The notes: generated by a model from the letters alone, not told the origin. A DNA stretch of 64,000 nt from Nonomuraea montanisoli (GCF_013363975.1 NZ_JABWGN010000003.1:248001-312000); one strand, 5' to 3'. Shown: positions 52,500 to 61,300, numbered from the stretch's first letter. Numbers and translations: made by a program.

Positions 52500-53063
52500 T
52501 CAGAGGCCGGGGGCGCCCCAGACCGGGAACCAGCGGCTGAGATCAGGCTCCAGCGGGAGCTCGCCGGCGAGCACGCCGCGCGCCTGGAGTTCGAGCGCGT
52601 TGTCGCGCCGCTGCCCCGGCAGCGGCGCGAAGGGGTAGAACGTGCCGCGCTTGTACAGGTACACGATCGACAGCCGCCGCCCGTCCTCCCCGGCGAGCGC
52701 CACGATCGAGCACAGCAGCGACGGGCCGAACCCGGCGCCCTCCAGTGTGGAGTTGACCGCGTGCAGCTCCGTCACCAGGTCGCCCACCGCCTCCGGCGGG
52801 CGCCGGACCAGCAGCCACGTGTAGCCGTAGCTGTCGTCCGACTCCTCGACGCGGTCGCCGAGCAGCGCCTTGGCGTCGCGTTCGGCCTGCGCGAAGGCGC
52901 CGCCCTCCGCCGCGCGGAAGGCGACCGAGCCCGTCCCGGTCGCCTTGAGCCCGGTGGCCGCCTCCAGGGTCACCAGGGCGGACGGCAGCGCGAACAGCGC
53001 GTCGAGGTTCGGCCTGACCGGTTTCGAACGGCCGAGCAGCGCGTCCAGCCAGCCCACGCTCAT
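52500..53063 (-). CDS. pspAB: PspA-associated protein PspAB
   Basis: The 187-residue protein begins GWLDALLGRSKPV and has the LTELHAVNSTLEGAGFGPS and VYLYKRGTFYPFAP segments of PspAB. It is the last gene of pspA-pspAA-htpX-pspAB; its ATG overlaps the htpX stop. Its function is not established beyond its link to PspA. Confidence 0.85.
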   Translation of the reverse strand: MSVGWLDALLGRSKPVRPNLDALFALPSALVTLEAATGLKATGTGSVAFRAAEGGAFAQAERDAKALLGDRVEESDDSYGYTWLLVRRPPEAVGDLVTELHAVNSTLEGAGFGPSLLCSIVALAGEDGRRLSIVYLYKRGTFYPFAPLPGQRRDNALELQARGVLAGELPLEPDLSRWFPVWGAPGL

Positions 53064-53959
53064 CCCCTCCCGAGCTGGGCGGAGATCTCCGACAGCTGCC
53101 GGAGCCGGCGCTCCAGCGGCGGGTGCGTGGAGAACAGGTTCGCCAGCGTGGCGCCGGGCGCCGCGGCCGGGGCGAAGTAGAAGGCGTTGAACGGCGCGGC
53201 CTCCCGCAGGTCGCGGGTCGGGATCCGGGCCATCTCGCCGCTGATCTTGACGAGCGCGCTGGCCAGCTCCGACGGCCGCTGCGTGAGCAGGGCGCCGGCC
53301 CGGTCCGCGGACAGCTCGCGGTAGCGCGACAGGGCCCGGGTGAGCAGGAAGCTCACCGCGTACACCACGACGGAGACCACCATGACGATCAGCCCGATCG
53401 GCAGGCCGCCCTGCCCGTCGGAGCGGCGCGCGCCCAGCCCGCTGTAGAGGGCGAAGCGCGTCATGAGACCCGCGACGAGGCCGAGGAACGAGGCGATCGT
53501 CATGACGGCCACGTCGCGGTGGGCGACGTGCGAGAGCTCGTGGGCCAGCACCCCCTCGAGCTCCCGCGCGTCCAGCCGGCGCAGGATGCCCGTCGTCACG
53601 CAGACGACGGCGTGCTTCTGATCGCGACCGGTGGCGAACGCGTTGGGGACGTCGGAGTCCGCGATGGCCACCCGCGGCTTGGGCATGTCGGCCATGGCGC
53701 ACAGCCGGTCGATCAGGCCGTGCAGTTCGGGAGCCTCCCGTGGCGACACCTCGCGCCCGCCCATCCCGTACAGCGCGATGCGGTCGGACAGGAAGTACTG
53801 CGCCAGCAGCAGGCCCCCGGCGATCAGCAGCACCGTCAGCGCCCGGACCCCCAGGGCGACGAGGGCGCCGACGAACACCACATAGAGCAGCCCGAGCAGG
53901 AACATCGTCACGACCATGCGACTGGTCAGACCGCGGTCGGGCGCGAACCGCGTGCGCAC
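53060..53959 (-). CDS. htpX: Zinc metalloprotease HtpX
   Basis: The 299-residue M48 protease has two N-terminal helices, the zinc site LAHELSHVAHRD (near residue 139), two more helices and the third ligand in YRELSADRAGAL. HtpX degrades damaged membrane proteins at the inner membrane. GTG start 3 bases after the pspAA stop. Confidence 0.93.
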   Translation of the reverse strand: MRTRFAPDRGLTSRMVVTMFLLGLLYVVFVGALVALGVRALTVLLIAGGLLLAQYFLSDRIALYGMGGREVSPREAPELHGLIDRLCAMADMPKPRVAIADSDVPNAFATGRDQKHAVVCVTTGILRRLDARELEGVLAHELSHVAHRDVAVMTIASFLGLVAGLMTRFALYSGLGARRSDGQGGLPIGLIVMVVSVVVYAVSFLLTRALSRYRELSADRAGALLTQRPSELASALVKISGEMARIPTRDLREAAPFNAFYFAPAAAPGATLANLFSTHPPLERRLRQLSEISAQLGRG

Positions 53960-53962
53960 GGC

Positions 53963-54241
53963 TCAGCCCGGGATGAGGCCCTGGTCGCCCAGCATCTCCC
54001 GGACCTCCTCGATCGAGGCGTCCGCGGGGGGAAGGATCAGCTCTGACGGCTCAAGGCTGTCGTCGGGCAGCGCCTTGCCCACCTGGCGCACCTTGTCGAG
54101 GAGCGCGTGGAGCTTGACGCGGAAGGCGGCCTCGTCTCCGGACTCGATCGCCGACTCCAGCTCGCCGTCCAGCTCGTTGAGCACGGCGATGTCGTCGGAC
54201 GAGATCTCGACCTGGCCCTCGCCCATGATCCTGACGATCAT
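53963..54241 (-). CDS. pspAA: PspA-associated protein PspAA
   Basis: The 92-residue acidic protein starts MIVRIMGEGQVEISSDDIAV and ends in a helix EEVREMLGDQGLIPG, the PspAA pattern. The ATG overlaps the pspA stop (ATGA). It is expected to act with PspA at the membrane. Confidence 0.88.
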   Translation of the reverse strand: MIVRIMGEGQVEISSDDIAVLNELDGELESAIESGDEAAFRVKLHALLDKVRQVGKALPDDSLEPSELILPPADASIEEVREMLGDQGLIPG

Positions 54242-55062
54242 GCGCCCTCCCCCGGCTGACGGAACTGCTGCGTGTGCTGCTGCGGCTGGGCCTGCTGCTG
54301 CGGCTGGGGCTGCGCCTGCTGCTGCGGGGCGCCCTTCTCGATCGCGCTCTGCGGCGCGGGGCCCTGGCCGAGCTCGGCCTTCATGCGGGCCAGCTCCAGC
54401 TCGACGTCCATGCCGCCGCCCATGCGGTCGAGCTCGGCCTGGATGTCGTCGCCGCGGGTGCCGCTGAAGTCGTCGAGCGCGCCGCTGGCCAGCAGCTCGT
54501 CGATGGCGCCGGCGCGGGCCTGCATCTGCGCGGTCTTGTCCTCGGCCCGCTGGATGGCCAGGCCGACGTCGCCCATCTCCTCGGAGATGCCGGAGAACGC
54601 CTCGTTGATGCGCGTCTGCGCCTCGGCGGCGGTGTAGGTCGCCTTGATGGTCTCCTTCTTCGTGCGGAAGGAGTCGACCTTGGCCTGCAGCCGCTGGGAG
54701 GCCAGCGTGAGCTTCTCCTCCTCGGCCTGCAGGTTGTCGTGCTGGACCTTCAAGTCGGCCATCTGGGTCTGCAGCCCGGCCCGGCGCTCCAGCGCGGTGC
54801 GGGCGAGGTCCTCGCGGCCGACGGACAGCGCCTTGCGGCCCTGCTCCTCATATCGCCTGGCCTGCTGCTCCAGGCCGTTGATCTGCAGCTCGACCCGCTT
54901 GCGGGAGGTGGCGACGTCGGCCACGCCCCTGCGCACCTTCTGCAGCAGCTCGAGCTGCCGCTGGTAGGAGTAGTCGAGGGTCTCGCGTGGATCCTCCATC
55001 TTGTCCAGGGCCTTGTTGGCCTTGGACTTGAAGATCATCGAAAGTCTCTTCATCACGCTCAT
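54238..55062 (-). CDS. pspA: Phage shock protein A (PspA/IM30 family)
   Basis: The 274-residue protein is mostly long coiled-coil helices after the membrane-binding helix MKRLSMIFKSKANKALD and conserved DPRETLDYSYQRQLELLQK. PspA forms ESCRT-III-like assemblies that protect leaky membranes. The C-terminal about 40 residues are a Gln/Pro tail. No PspF or PspC gene is close; regulation is likely through the linked genes. First gene of its operon, divergent from the DUF3043 gene. Confidence 0.95.
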   Translation of the reverse strand: MSVMKRLSMIFKSKANKALDKMEDPRETLDYSYQRQLELLQKVRRGVADVATSRKRVELQINGLEQQARRYEEQGRKALSVGREDLARTALERRAGLQTQMADLKVQHDNLQAEEEKLTLASQRLQAKVDSFRTKKETIKATYTAAEAQTRINEAFSGISEEMGDVGLAIQRAEDKTAQMQARAGAIDELLASGALDDFSGTRGDDIQAELDRMGGGMDVELELARMKAELGQGPAPQSAIEKGAPQQQAQPQPQQQAQPQQHTQQFRQPGEGA

Positions 55063-55175
55063 GCGCGTCGGCCGTCCCCTTCTTAGGTCGTGCTGGTGGT
55101 CACCCAGTGCAGCGCAGCCGCCCTGGGATTACCCTACGCATAACGCACGAGGGCGTCACTAAGTTGCAGTCCAGG

Positions 55176-55181
55176 TAGGGT
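55176..55181 (+). promoter_or_regulatory. -10 box TAGGGT for a leaderless transcript
   Basis: TAGGGT is followed by 7 bases and the GTG at 55189, as in leaderless genes. The -35 region is not convincing. Confidence 0.4.
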
Positions 55182-55188
55182 TGACGTC

Positions 55189-55800
55189 GTGTTGCGACGC
55201 CGTTCCCAAACCTCCGTGGACGACACTCCCGTCCCCGCTGACGATCCTAAGCCTCAGGGCAAGGGTCGTCCCACACCCAAGCGCCGAGACGCCGAAGGCA
55301 GGCGGCGCCAGCCGGTCAGCGCTCCGAAGGACCGCAAGGAGGCCTACCGGCAGATGCGGGCCAAGCAGGCCGCGGAGCGCGACCGGGCCCGCAAGGGCAT
55401 GCTCGCGGGAGACGAGCGCTACCTCCCGGCGCGCGACAAGGGCCCGGCCCGCAAGTTCGCCCGCGACTGGGTCGACTCGCGACGGCTGCCGAGCCAGTAC
55501 TTCCTGCCGTTCTCGCTGCTGATCCTGCTGGCGACGTGGATCCCGTGGCCGATCCAGGTGCGGGGCCTGATCCTCGGCTACGTCATCACGATCGGCTGGC
55601 CGGTCATGATGATCGGCGTCGTGGCCACCTCGCTCTACGTGGCCTGGAAGGTCAAGAAGCTGGGCGCGGAGAAGCTGCCGAACGAGAGCATGCGCGGCGT
55701 CGGGTTCTACGCGGCGATGCGCGCCCTGCAGATCCGCAAGCTCCGCTTCCCGCCGCCCACCGTGGCGCCGGGCGGCAAGCCGGTCCCGCCCAAGAAGTAG
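55189..55800 (+). CDS. DUF3043 membrane protein
   Basis: The 203-residue protein has a basic, disordered N-terminus (KRRDAEGRRRQPVSAPKDRK), the conserved YLPARDKGPARKFARDWVDS block and two membrane helices (FLPFSLLILLATWIPW and the next). This is the DUF3043 signature, found in nearly all actinobacteria; function unknown. GTG start. Confidence 0.93.
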   Translation: MLRRRSQTSVDDTPVPADDPKPQGKGRPTPKRRDAEGRRRQPVSAPKDRKEAYRQMRAKQAAERDRARKGMLAGDERYLPARDKGPARKFARDWVDSRRLPSQYFLPFSLLILLATWIPWPIQVRGLILGYVITIGWPVMMIGVVATSLYVAWKVKKLGAEKLPNESMRGVGFYAAMRALQIRKLRFPPPTVAPGGKPVPPKK

Positions 55801-55828
55801 GGCCCCGAAGGCGGCGCGGGTTCGGAGC

Positions 55829-56812
55829 CTACTCCCAGGTGAGCACGCCGTCGGCGACGCGTGGCCGCCACTCCCCCAGCCGGCCCCGCTCCAGGCCGTC
55901 GGCCATGGCCCTCAGCAGCCCGTAGTACGACCTGACCCGCAGGCCGCCGGGCCGGGTCGACGTGGGCTCGTCGCCGATCTCGAAGACGGAGCCGGCGTCC
56001 TCGGCGGAGACGAGCAGCGTCCCCTCCACCTGGCTCCCGACCGGGATCAGCTTGTTGTCCCAGTCCTGCCCCGGCAGGATCCCGCCGCCGTCGCGGCAGT
56101 ACTGCCGCCACAGGAGGCGGATCTCCCGCACGCTGAACATCCGCTCGCCCAGCAGCCCGAAACCCGCCGCCCCGTCGTGGCGCAGGAGGGAGGCGCGCAG
56201 GGCGTCGGGGAACTCCACGCCCATGCGCGCCTCCGCGAGCGCGATCCGCCCGGGCCTGCCCCGGGCGCCGAGCGTCGCGTACGTCCGCGGCGCGTTCCGC
56301 TTCAGCCACCGCTCGATGCGCCGCCACTGGCCGTTGACGGCCCGCCGGACGCGCGGGTCGATCGGCCGCGCCAGCGCCGGACGCGCGGGGGGACGGCAGA
56401 CCAGGTCCGAGGGGGCGAGGAGCTCGGGGCTCGGGGACGCGCCGACGGGAGTCGTGGGCGGCGCGGTGGCCGGGGGCGGCGTGCCGGCCGGCGACGGGGT
56501 GTCCGCCGGCGACGAGGCGGCCAGCATCGACCGTTCGGGCGCCGGTGAGGGCGTGGGCTCCGGCGAGGCGGCGGGCGTCAGGAACGCGGCGGCCACCAGC
56601 ACCGCGACCGCCACGACCGCCACGGCGGTGAGCACGAGCGGCGTGATCCGCCCGGAACGCCGGGACCGCCCGCTCCCGGCCGGCCCCACCGCGGTGTGAT
56701 CAGGCGTCTGACCAGGGTTTTCCTGGCGCGCCCTGCGGCGCAGCCGTACGGCGATCGCGGTCAGGATCGCCGCGGTCAGCGCCGTCCGTACGAGCTTCAG
56801 CACGTCGCGCAC
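55829..56812 (-). CDS. Membrane-anchored SUKH (SMI1/KNR4)-like protein
   Basis: A 327-residue protein with two N-terminal hydrophobic segments, a Pro/Ser/Thr linker (residues about 80-135) and a C-terminal SUKH-like domain: RRIERWLKRNAPRTYATLG, AEARMGVEFPDALRASLLRH, GFGLLGERMFSVREI and the late acidic EDAGSVFEIG. SUKH proteins are often toxin-immunity proteins, but no toxin gene is beside it. GTG 56812 or 56803 may be the start. Confidence 0.7.
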   Translation of the reverse strand: MRDVLKLVRTALTAAILTAIAVRLRRRARQENPGQTPDHTAVGPAGSGRSRRSGRITPLVLTAVAVVAVAVLVAAAFLTPAASPEPTPSPAPERSMLAASSPADTPSPAGTPPPATAPPTTPVGASPSPELLAPSDLVCRPPARPALARPIDPRVRRAVNGQWRRIERWLKRNAPRTYATLGARGRPGRIALAEARMGVEFPDALRASLLRHDGAAGFGLLGERMFSVREIRLLWRQYCRDGGGILPGQDWDNKLIPVGSQVEGTLLVSAEDAGSVFEIGDEPTSTRPGGLRVRSYYGLLRAMADGLERGRLGEWRPRVADGVLTWE

Positions 56813-56859
56813 CCTATCCCGAATCAGGTCACATCACGTGACCGCCTAGGGTCGAGGGC

Positions 56860-57858
56860 ATGGAATTCCGTCACCTCGGCCGCAGCGGTCTCATGGTCAG
56901 CGAGATCAGCTACGGCAACTGGCTCACCCACGGCTCCCAGGTCGAGGAAGAGGCCGCCAAGCAGTGTGTGCAGGCCGCTCTCGACGAGGGCGTCACCACG
57001 TTCGACACCGCCGACGTGTACGCCGGCACCAAGGCCGAGGAGGTCCTCGGCCGGGCGCTGAAGGGCGTGCGCCGCGAGTCGCTGGAGATCTTCACCAAGG
57101 TCTACTGGCCCACCGGACCGGGCCAGAACGACCGGGGCCTGTCCCGCAAGCACATCACCGAGTCGATCCACGGGTCCCTGCGCCGCCTGCAGACCGACTA
57201 CGTCGACCTCTACCAGGCGCACCGCTTCGACCACGAGACGCCGCTCGAGGAGACCCTGAAGACGTTCGACGACCTCGTACGGCAGGGCAAGGTCCTCTAC
57301 GTCGGCGTCAGCGAGTGGAGCGCCGACCAGATCGCCCGGGCGCTGAAGATCGCCGACGAGATGGGCTTCGACCGGATCGTGTCCAGCCAGCCGCAGTACT
57401 CCATGCTGTGGCGGGTCATCGAGGGCGAGGTCGTGCCGCTGTGCGAGCGCGAGGGCATCGGCCAGATCGTCTGGTCGCCGATCGCGCAGGGCGTGCTCAC
57501 CGGCAAGTACCTGCCCGGCCAGCAGCCGCCGGAGGGCTCCCGCGCCACCGACCCCAGCGGCAGCGGCATGATCGCCCGGTTCATGAACGACGACGTGCTC
57601 TCCCGCGTCCAGGAGCTCAAGCCGATCGCGGACGACCTCGGGCTCAGCATGGCGCAGCTCGCCGTGGCGTGGGTGCTGCAGAACCCGAACGTGTCCAGCG
57701 CGATCATCGGCGCCTCCCGGCCCGAGCAGGTGCGCGACAACGTCAAGGCGGCGGGCGTCAAGCTCGACGCCGAGGTGCTCAAGCGGATCGACGACGTCCT
57801 CGGCTCCGTGGTCGAGCGCGACCCGGGCAAGACCGCCAGCCCCGCCAAGCGCCCCTGA
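56860..57858 (+). CDS. Aldo/keto reductase (Kv-beta-like)
   Basis: The 332-residue NADPH-dependent reductase has the catalytic tetrad in FDTADVYAG (Asp, Tyr), FTKVYW (Lys) and YQAHRFD (His), and the cofactor segment SSAIIGASRPEQV. RHLGRSGLMVSEISYGNW is the family start. Substrate unknown. Followed by a strong terminator. Confidence 0.93.
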   Translation: MEFRHLGRSGLMVSEISYGNWLTHGSQVEEEAAKQCVQAALDEGVTTFDTADVYAGTKAEEVLGRALKGVRRESLEIFTKVYWPTGPGQNDRGLSRKHITESIHGSLRRLQTDYVDLYQAHRFDHETPLEETLKTFDDLVRQGKVLYVGVSEWSADQIARALKIADEMGFDRIVSSQPQYSMLWRVIEGEVVPLCEREGIGQIVWSPIAQGVLTGKYLPGQQPPEGSRATDPSGSGMIARFMNDDVLSRVQELKPIADDLGLSMAQLAVAWVLQNPNVSSAIIGASRPEQVRDNVKAAGVKLDAEVLKRIDDVLGSVVERDPGKTASPAKRP

Positions 57859-57916
57859 CCGGCGGGCCGGCGTCCCCTCGCCCATGAGGGTCCCCGGCCC
57901 TCGGCCTCCGGCACGA

Positions 57917-57957
57917 CGAGACCCCTTGAGCCCGTGACCGCGGCTCAAGGGGTCTCG
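57917..57957 (+). terminator. Terminator of the aldo/keto reductase gene
   Basis: A perfect 16-bp stem (57917-57932 with 57942-57957) with a nine-base loop lies 58 bases after the stop. Confidence 0.88.
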
Positions 57958-58057
57958 CTCGTCAGCGGGGCTTCCGTGGTCGGTCAGGAGGCCCGGAAGC
58001 TGATCGGTCGTCCGTCATTCCGTCATCGTCGTCATTCCGTCATGGGGATGCCGGTCG

Positions 58058-58264
58058 TCACTCGGCGCGCAAGGACAGGCCCTGGTACTCGACACGGTCC
58101 TCGTCGAGCAGGGCGACCTGCTCGACACCGGACTCGAGCAGGTCACGCCAGTTCTCGCCGAGCCAGGACTCCGCGTCGGCCTGGCTGGGGAAGACCTCTC
58201 GCGGCAACGGGCGGTCCGTCACCTCACCGCCATGCGCGTTCTCGTAACGCCACCGCCATGTCAT
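58058..58264 (-). CDS. Small conserved actinobacterial protein
   Basis: The 68-residue protein MTWRWRYENAHG...LSLRAE contains QADAESWLGENWRDLLESG, a pattern I recognise from short conserved proteins in Streptomyces and relatives; function unknown. AAAAGGAG lies 8 bases before ATG 58264, which fixes the start against an upstream in-frame ATG. Confidence 0.8.
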   Translation of the reverse strand: MTWRWRYENAHGGEVTDRPLPREVFPSQADAESWLGENWRDLLESGVEQVALLDEDRVEYQGLSLRAE

Positions 58265-58427
58265 GCCATACGCTCCTTTTCCGCGGGTTCGCCGGCGCAC
58301 CCTCCGGCGGCACTGGCACCCTACTCCCGCGCCCCGTCACGGGGCCTCACGCCGCACACACCGTCCGCACACCCCCGTGCCCCGGGCTTGGGGGACTCCG
58401 GCGCTCCGGGCGCGTACGCTCGGCGCG

Positions 58428-59447
58428 GTGAAGGTCTTTCTCCCTGGTACGGCGGGCGGCACGGGCTGGCCGGAGCCGGGCTGCCGGTGCGCCTCCTGCC
58501 GCCGCCTGCCCGCCGGACGGCGCCGGCCGTTCGAGATGGTGGTGGACGGCGTCGCGCGCCTGCCGTTCCTCGCCCCGCCGCCCGGCTACCGCGCCTTCGC
58601 GGGCGGCCACGGCCTGGAGGGCCCCGACGGCACGCGCGTCCTGCGCGTCCCGCCCGGCGCGTACCCGGACGGCGTGGAGGGGCGCTGCGACCTTCTCCTG
58701 ATCGACCTGCTCGACCGGCCGGAGCGGCTCGGCCTGCTGCGGCGGGACGGTGTCGCCGACCGGGACACCCTCGTGGTGGCGGTCGGGCTCGACCATCGGG
58801 CGCGTTCCGAGGAGGAGCTGGCCCGGCGGCTGTCCCTGTGGGGCGCGCACGCCGTCCCGGACGGCACGACCCTCGACACGGCCTCCCCCGCGGCGCTCCC
58901 CCTCACCCGGCGCCCGCCGGAGAAGGGGCCCTGGAGGGAGTTGGTGCTGGGCGGGTCGCGTTCGGGGAAGTCGGCCGAGGCGGAGATCCGGCTGGCCGGC
59001 GAGCCGTACGTCACCTATGTCGCCACGGGCCCGGGAGGCGAGGGGGACGCCGAGTGGGCGGCCCGGATCGACGCGCATCGGGAGCGCAGGCCGGCGCACT
59101 GGGCGACGCTGGAGACGACGGACCTGGCGGGGGTCGTCCGCGACGCCACCACGCCCCTGCTGGTGGACGGGCTCGGCACGTGGCTGGCGGCGGTGTTCGA
59201 CGAGCACGCCGCCTGGGAGGGCGACCGGGCCGCGGTGTGGCGGCGGTGCGACGAGCTCGTGGCCGCCTGGCGCGGCGCGGGGCGGCGGATCGTGGCGGTG
59301 TCGGACGAGGTGGGCATGGGCGTGGTGCCCGCCACGCCGAGCGGGCGGGCCTTCAGGGACGCCCTGGGCCGCCTCAACGAGCGCCTGGCCGCCGAGTCGG
59401 AGGACGTCGCCCTCGTGGTCGCCGGTCGGGTCCTTCCCCTGCCCTGA
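58428..59447 (+). CDS. cobU: Adenosylcobinamide kinase/guanylyltransferase with extra N-domain
   Basis: The 339-residue protein ends in a CobU domain (from about residue 168): P-loop LGGSRSGKSAEAE, guanylyl-acceptor His region RRPAHWATLE, VDGLGTWLAAV and VSDEVGMGVVPATPSGRAF. It phosphorylates and then GMP-activates adenosylcobinamide for B12 assembly. The first 165 residues (GTAGGTGWPEPGCRCASC start) look like a degenerate metallo-beta-lactamase fold lacking the HxHxDH metal site. GTG start. Confidence 0.88.
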   Translation: MKVFLPGTAGGTGWPEPGCRCASCRRLPAGRRRPFEMVVDGVARLPFLAPPPGYRAFAGGHGLEGPDGTRVLRVPPGAYPDGVEGRCDLLLIDLLDRPERLGLLRRDGVADRDTLVVAVGLDHRARSEEELARRLSLWGAHAVPDGTTLDTASPAALPLTRRPPEKGPWRELVLGGSRSGKSAEAEIRLAGEPYVTYVATGPGGEGDAEWAARIDAHRERRPAHWATLETTDLAGVVRDATTPLLVDGLGTWLAAVFDEHAAWEGDRAAVWRRCDELVAAWRGAGRRIVAVSDEVGMGVVPATPSGRAFRDALGRLNERLAAESEDVALVVAGRVLPLP

Positions 59448-59525
59448 CGTCCCGTGCCCCGCGAGGGGGCGGGCCCTCGGCGACGACGGGTCCGGGCGGA
59501 TGGAGGGAGCAGGGGCGGATGGGGG

Positions 59526-60326
59526 TCAGGGACGGATGGCGCGGCCGTACCAGCGGCCGTCGAGGCGGTCGACGTGGAGGGCGCGGCCGAAGCACTCGGA
59601 CAGGTTGCCGGACGTGAGCACCTCGGAGACCGGCCCCGCCGCCAGGACGCGGGCGTCGCGCATGAGCATGGCGTGCGTGGTGGTCGCGGGGATCTCCTCC
59701 AGGTGGTGCGTCACCGTGATCGTGGTGAGCACCGGCCGCGTGGCCGCCAGGTCCTCGACGGCGGTGATCAGGTCCTCGCGGGCGGGCAGGTCGAGTCCGG
59801 CGAACGGCTCGTCCAGCAGCAGCACCGCCGGGTCGGACATGAGCGACCTGGCCACCCGGACGCGGGCCCGCTCGCCCTGGGAGCACACCCGGAACGGCCG
59901 GTCGGCCAGGTCCTTGCAGCCGAGGTCGGCCAGCAGGCGCAGCGCGCGGTCGCGCTCGGCGTCGCCGTACTGCTCCCACAGCGGGGCGCTCGTCCCGGTG
60001 TGGCCGGTGAGCACCACGGTGAGCGCGGTCGCCCCTTCCTCCTCCAGGAGATCCTCGTCGACCAGGCGCTGGCTGGCCGCGACCAGGCCGATGTGGCGGC
60101 GCAGGGAGCGCAGGTCGACCCGGCCGAGGCGGTGGCCGAGCACGCTGACCGCGCCCTCGGTCGGATGCCTTACGGCGGCGGCCAGCGACAGCAGCGTCGT
60201 CTTCCCCGCCCCGTTGGGGCCGAGGATCGCCCAGTGCTCGCCGTACTCCACCCGCCAGTCGACGCCGCTCAGCAGCGTCTTGCCGACGACCCGGACCGCT
60301 ACGCCTTCGAGTTGAACCACGTGCAT
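59526..60326 (-). CDS. ABC transporter ATP-binding protein (no permease nearby)
   Basis: The 266-residue ATPase has Walker A LGPNGAGKTTLLS, signature CSQGERARVRVARSL (a variant of LSGGQ), Walker B AVLLLDEPFAGLD and switch His in VTHHLEE. It resembles YlmA/ModF-type stand-alone ATPases. It is opposite in strand to cobU and cobS and lies between them; a link to cobalamin or metal uptake is only suggested by position. Confidence 0.88.
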   Translation of the reverse strand: MHVVQLEGVAVRVVGKTLLSGVDWRVEYGEHWAILGPNGAGKTTLLSLAAAVRHPTEGAVSVLGHRLGRVDLRSLRRHIGLVAASQRLVDEDLLEEEGATALTVVLTGHTGTSAPLWEQYGDAERDRALRLLADLGCKDLADRPFRVCSQGERARVRVARSLMSDPAVLLLDEPFAGLDLPAREDLITAVEDLAATRPVLTTITVTHHLEEIPATTTHAMLMRDARVLAAGPVSEVLTSGNLSECFGRALHVDRLDGRWYGRAIRP

Positions 60327-60359
60327 CCGCTCACCCTAACGGCCGTACCATCGACCGTT

Positions 60360-61241
60360 ATGCGGCTTCGCGGGGGATCGCCCGGCTCGTCGGCGGCCGG
60401 GGCGGGCCGGACGGACGGGCTCCGGCTGGCCGTGGGCATGCTGACGATCTTCCCGGTACGCGTCGATCGGGTGGATCGGCGGACCGCGGGCGCGGCCATG
60501 CTCGCGGCGCCGGCGGTGGGGCTGGCGCTGGGGCTCGTGGCGTGCCTGCCGCTCCTGCTCCCGGGGCCGCCGCTGCTGGGGGCCGTGCTGGCCGTGGGGG
60601 CGCTGGCCGTGCTGACGCGCGGGCTGCACCTGGACGGGCTGGCGGACCTGGCCGACGGGCTGGGCAGCGGCAAGCCCGCCGACCAGGCGCTCGACATCAT
60701 GAAAAAGTCGGACATCGGGCCGTTCGGGGTGATGACGTTGGTCATCACGCTGCTCGCCCAGATCGCCGCGCTGGCGGCGGCCGGGCCGTACGCGCTGGTG
60801 ACCGCCTGCGTGACGGGGCGGCTCGCGCTCGTGTGGGCCTGCCGGTCCGGGGTGCCCGCCGCGCGGCCCGGCGGGCTCGGGGCGACCGTGGCCGGCACGG
60901 TACGGCCGGCGACCGCCTGGCTGGTGACCGCGGCGGCGCTGATCGTCGCCACGCTCGCCGGGATCGTCCTCGCCCCCTGGACACCCGCCTTCCGGACGCC
61001 GCCCGTGACCGCTCTTACCGGCTGGACGCGCGCCCCCGTCGACCTGTCCGCCACCGGCCTTCCCGGCTGGACGTCCGCGGTCGTCGTGGCGCCCGTGGCC
61101 ATGGCGGCGGGGCTGGGGGCCGCGCTGCTGCTCCTGCGCCGGGCCCGGCGGCGGCTGGGCGGCGTCACCGGGGACGTGCTCGGGGCGCTGGTGGAGACGG
61201 CGGCCACCACCGCCCTGGTGGTGTGGGCCATGGTGGTCTGA
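60360..61241 (+). CDS. cobS: Adenosylcobinamide-GDP ribazoletransferase
   Basis: The 293-residue membrane enzyme joins adenosylcobinamide-GDP and alpha-ribazole in the last steps of B12 synthesis. Signatures are RGLHLDGLADLADGLG and DIMKKSDIGPFGVM; about six helices follow. ATG 60360 starts shortly before the first helix. CobT is not in the window. Confidence 0.94.
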   Translation: MRLRGGSPGSSAAGAGRTDGLRLAVGMLTIFPVRVDRVDRRTAGAAMLAAPAVGLALGLVACLPLLLPGPPLLGAVLAVGALAVLTRGLHLDGLADLADGLGSGKPADQALDIMKKSDIGPFGVMTLVITLLAQIAALAAAGPYALVTACVTGRLALVWACRSGVPAARPGGLGATVAGTVRPATAWLVTAAALIVATLAGIVLAPWTPAFRTPPVTALTGWTRAPVDLSATGLPGWTSAVVVAPVAMAAGLGAALLLLRRARRRLGGVTGDVLGALVETAATTALVVWAMVV

Positions 61242-61260
61242 ACGCCGCGGGGGCCGCCCG

Positions 61261-61300
61261 CGTCAGCCCGCGTCAGCCCGCGTCAGCCCGCGTCAGCCCG
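61261..61300. repeat. Four exact 10-bp repeats ending in a stop codon
   Basis: CGTCAGCCCG is repeated four times. The fourth copy (61291-61300) contains the stop of the CPBP gene (61293-61295, minus strand); the other three lie downstream of it. Confidence 0.9.
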
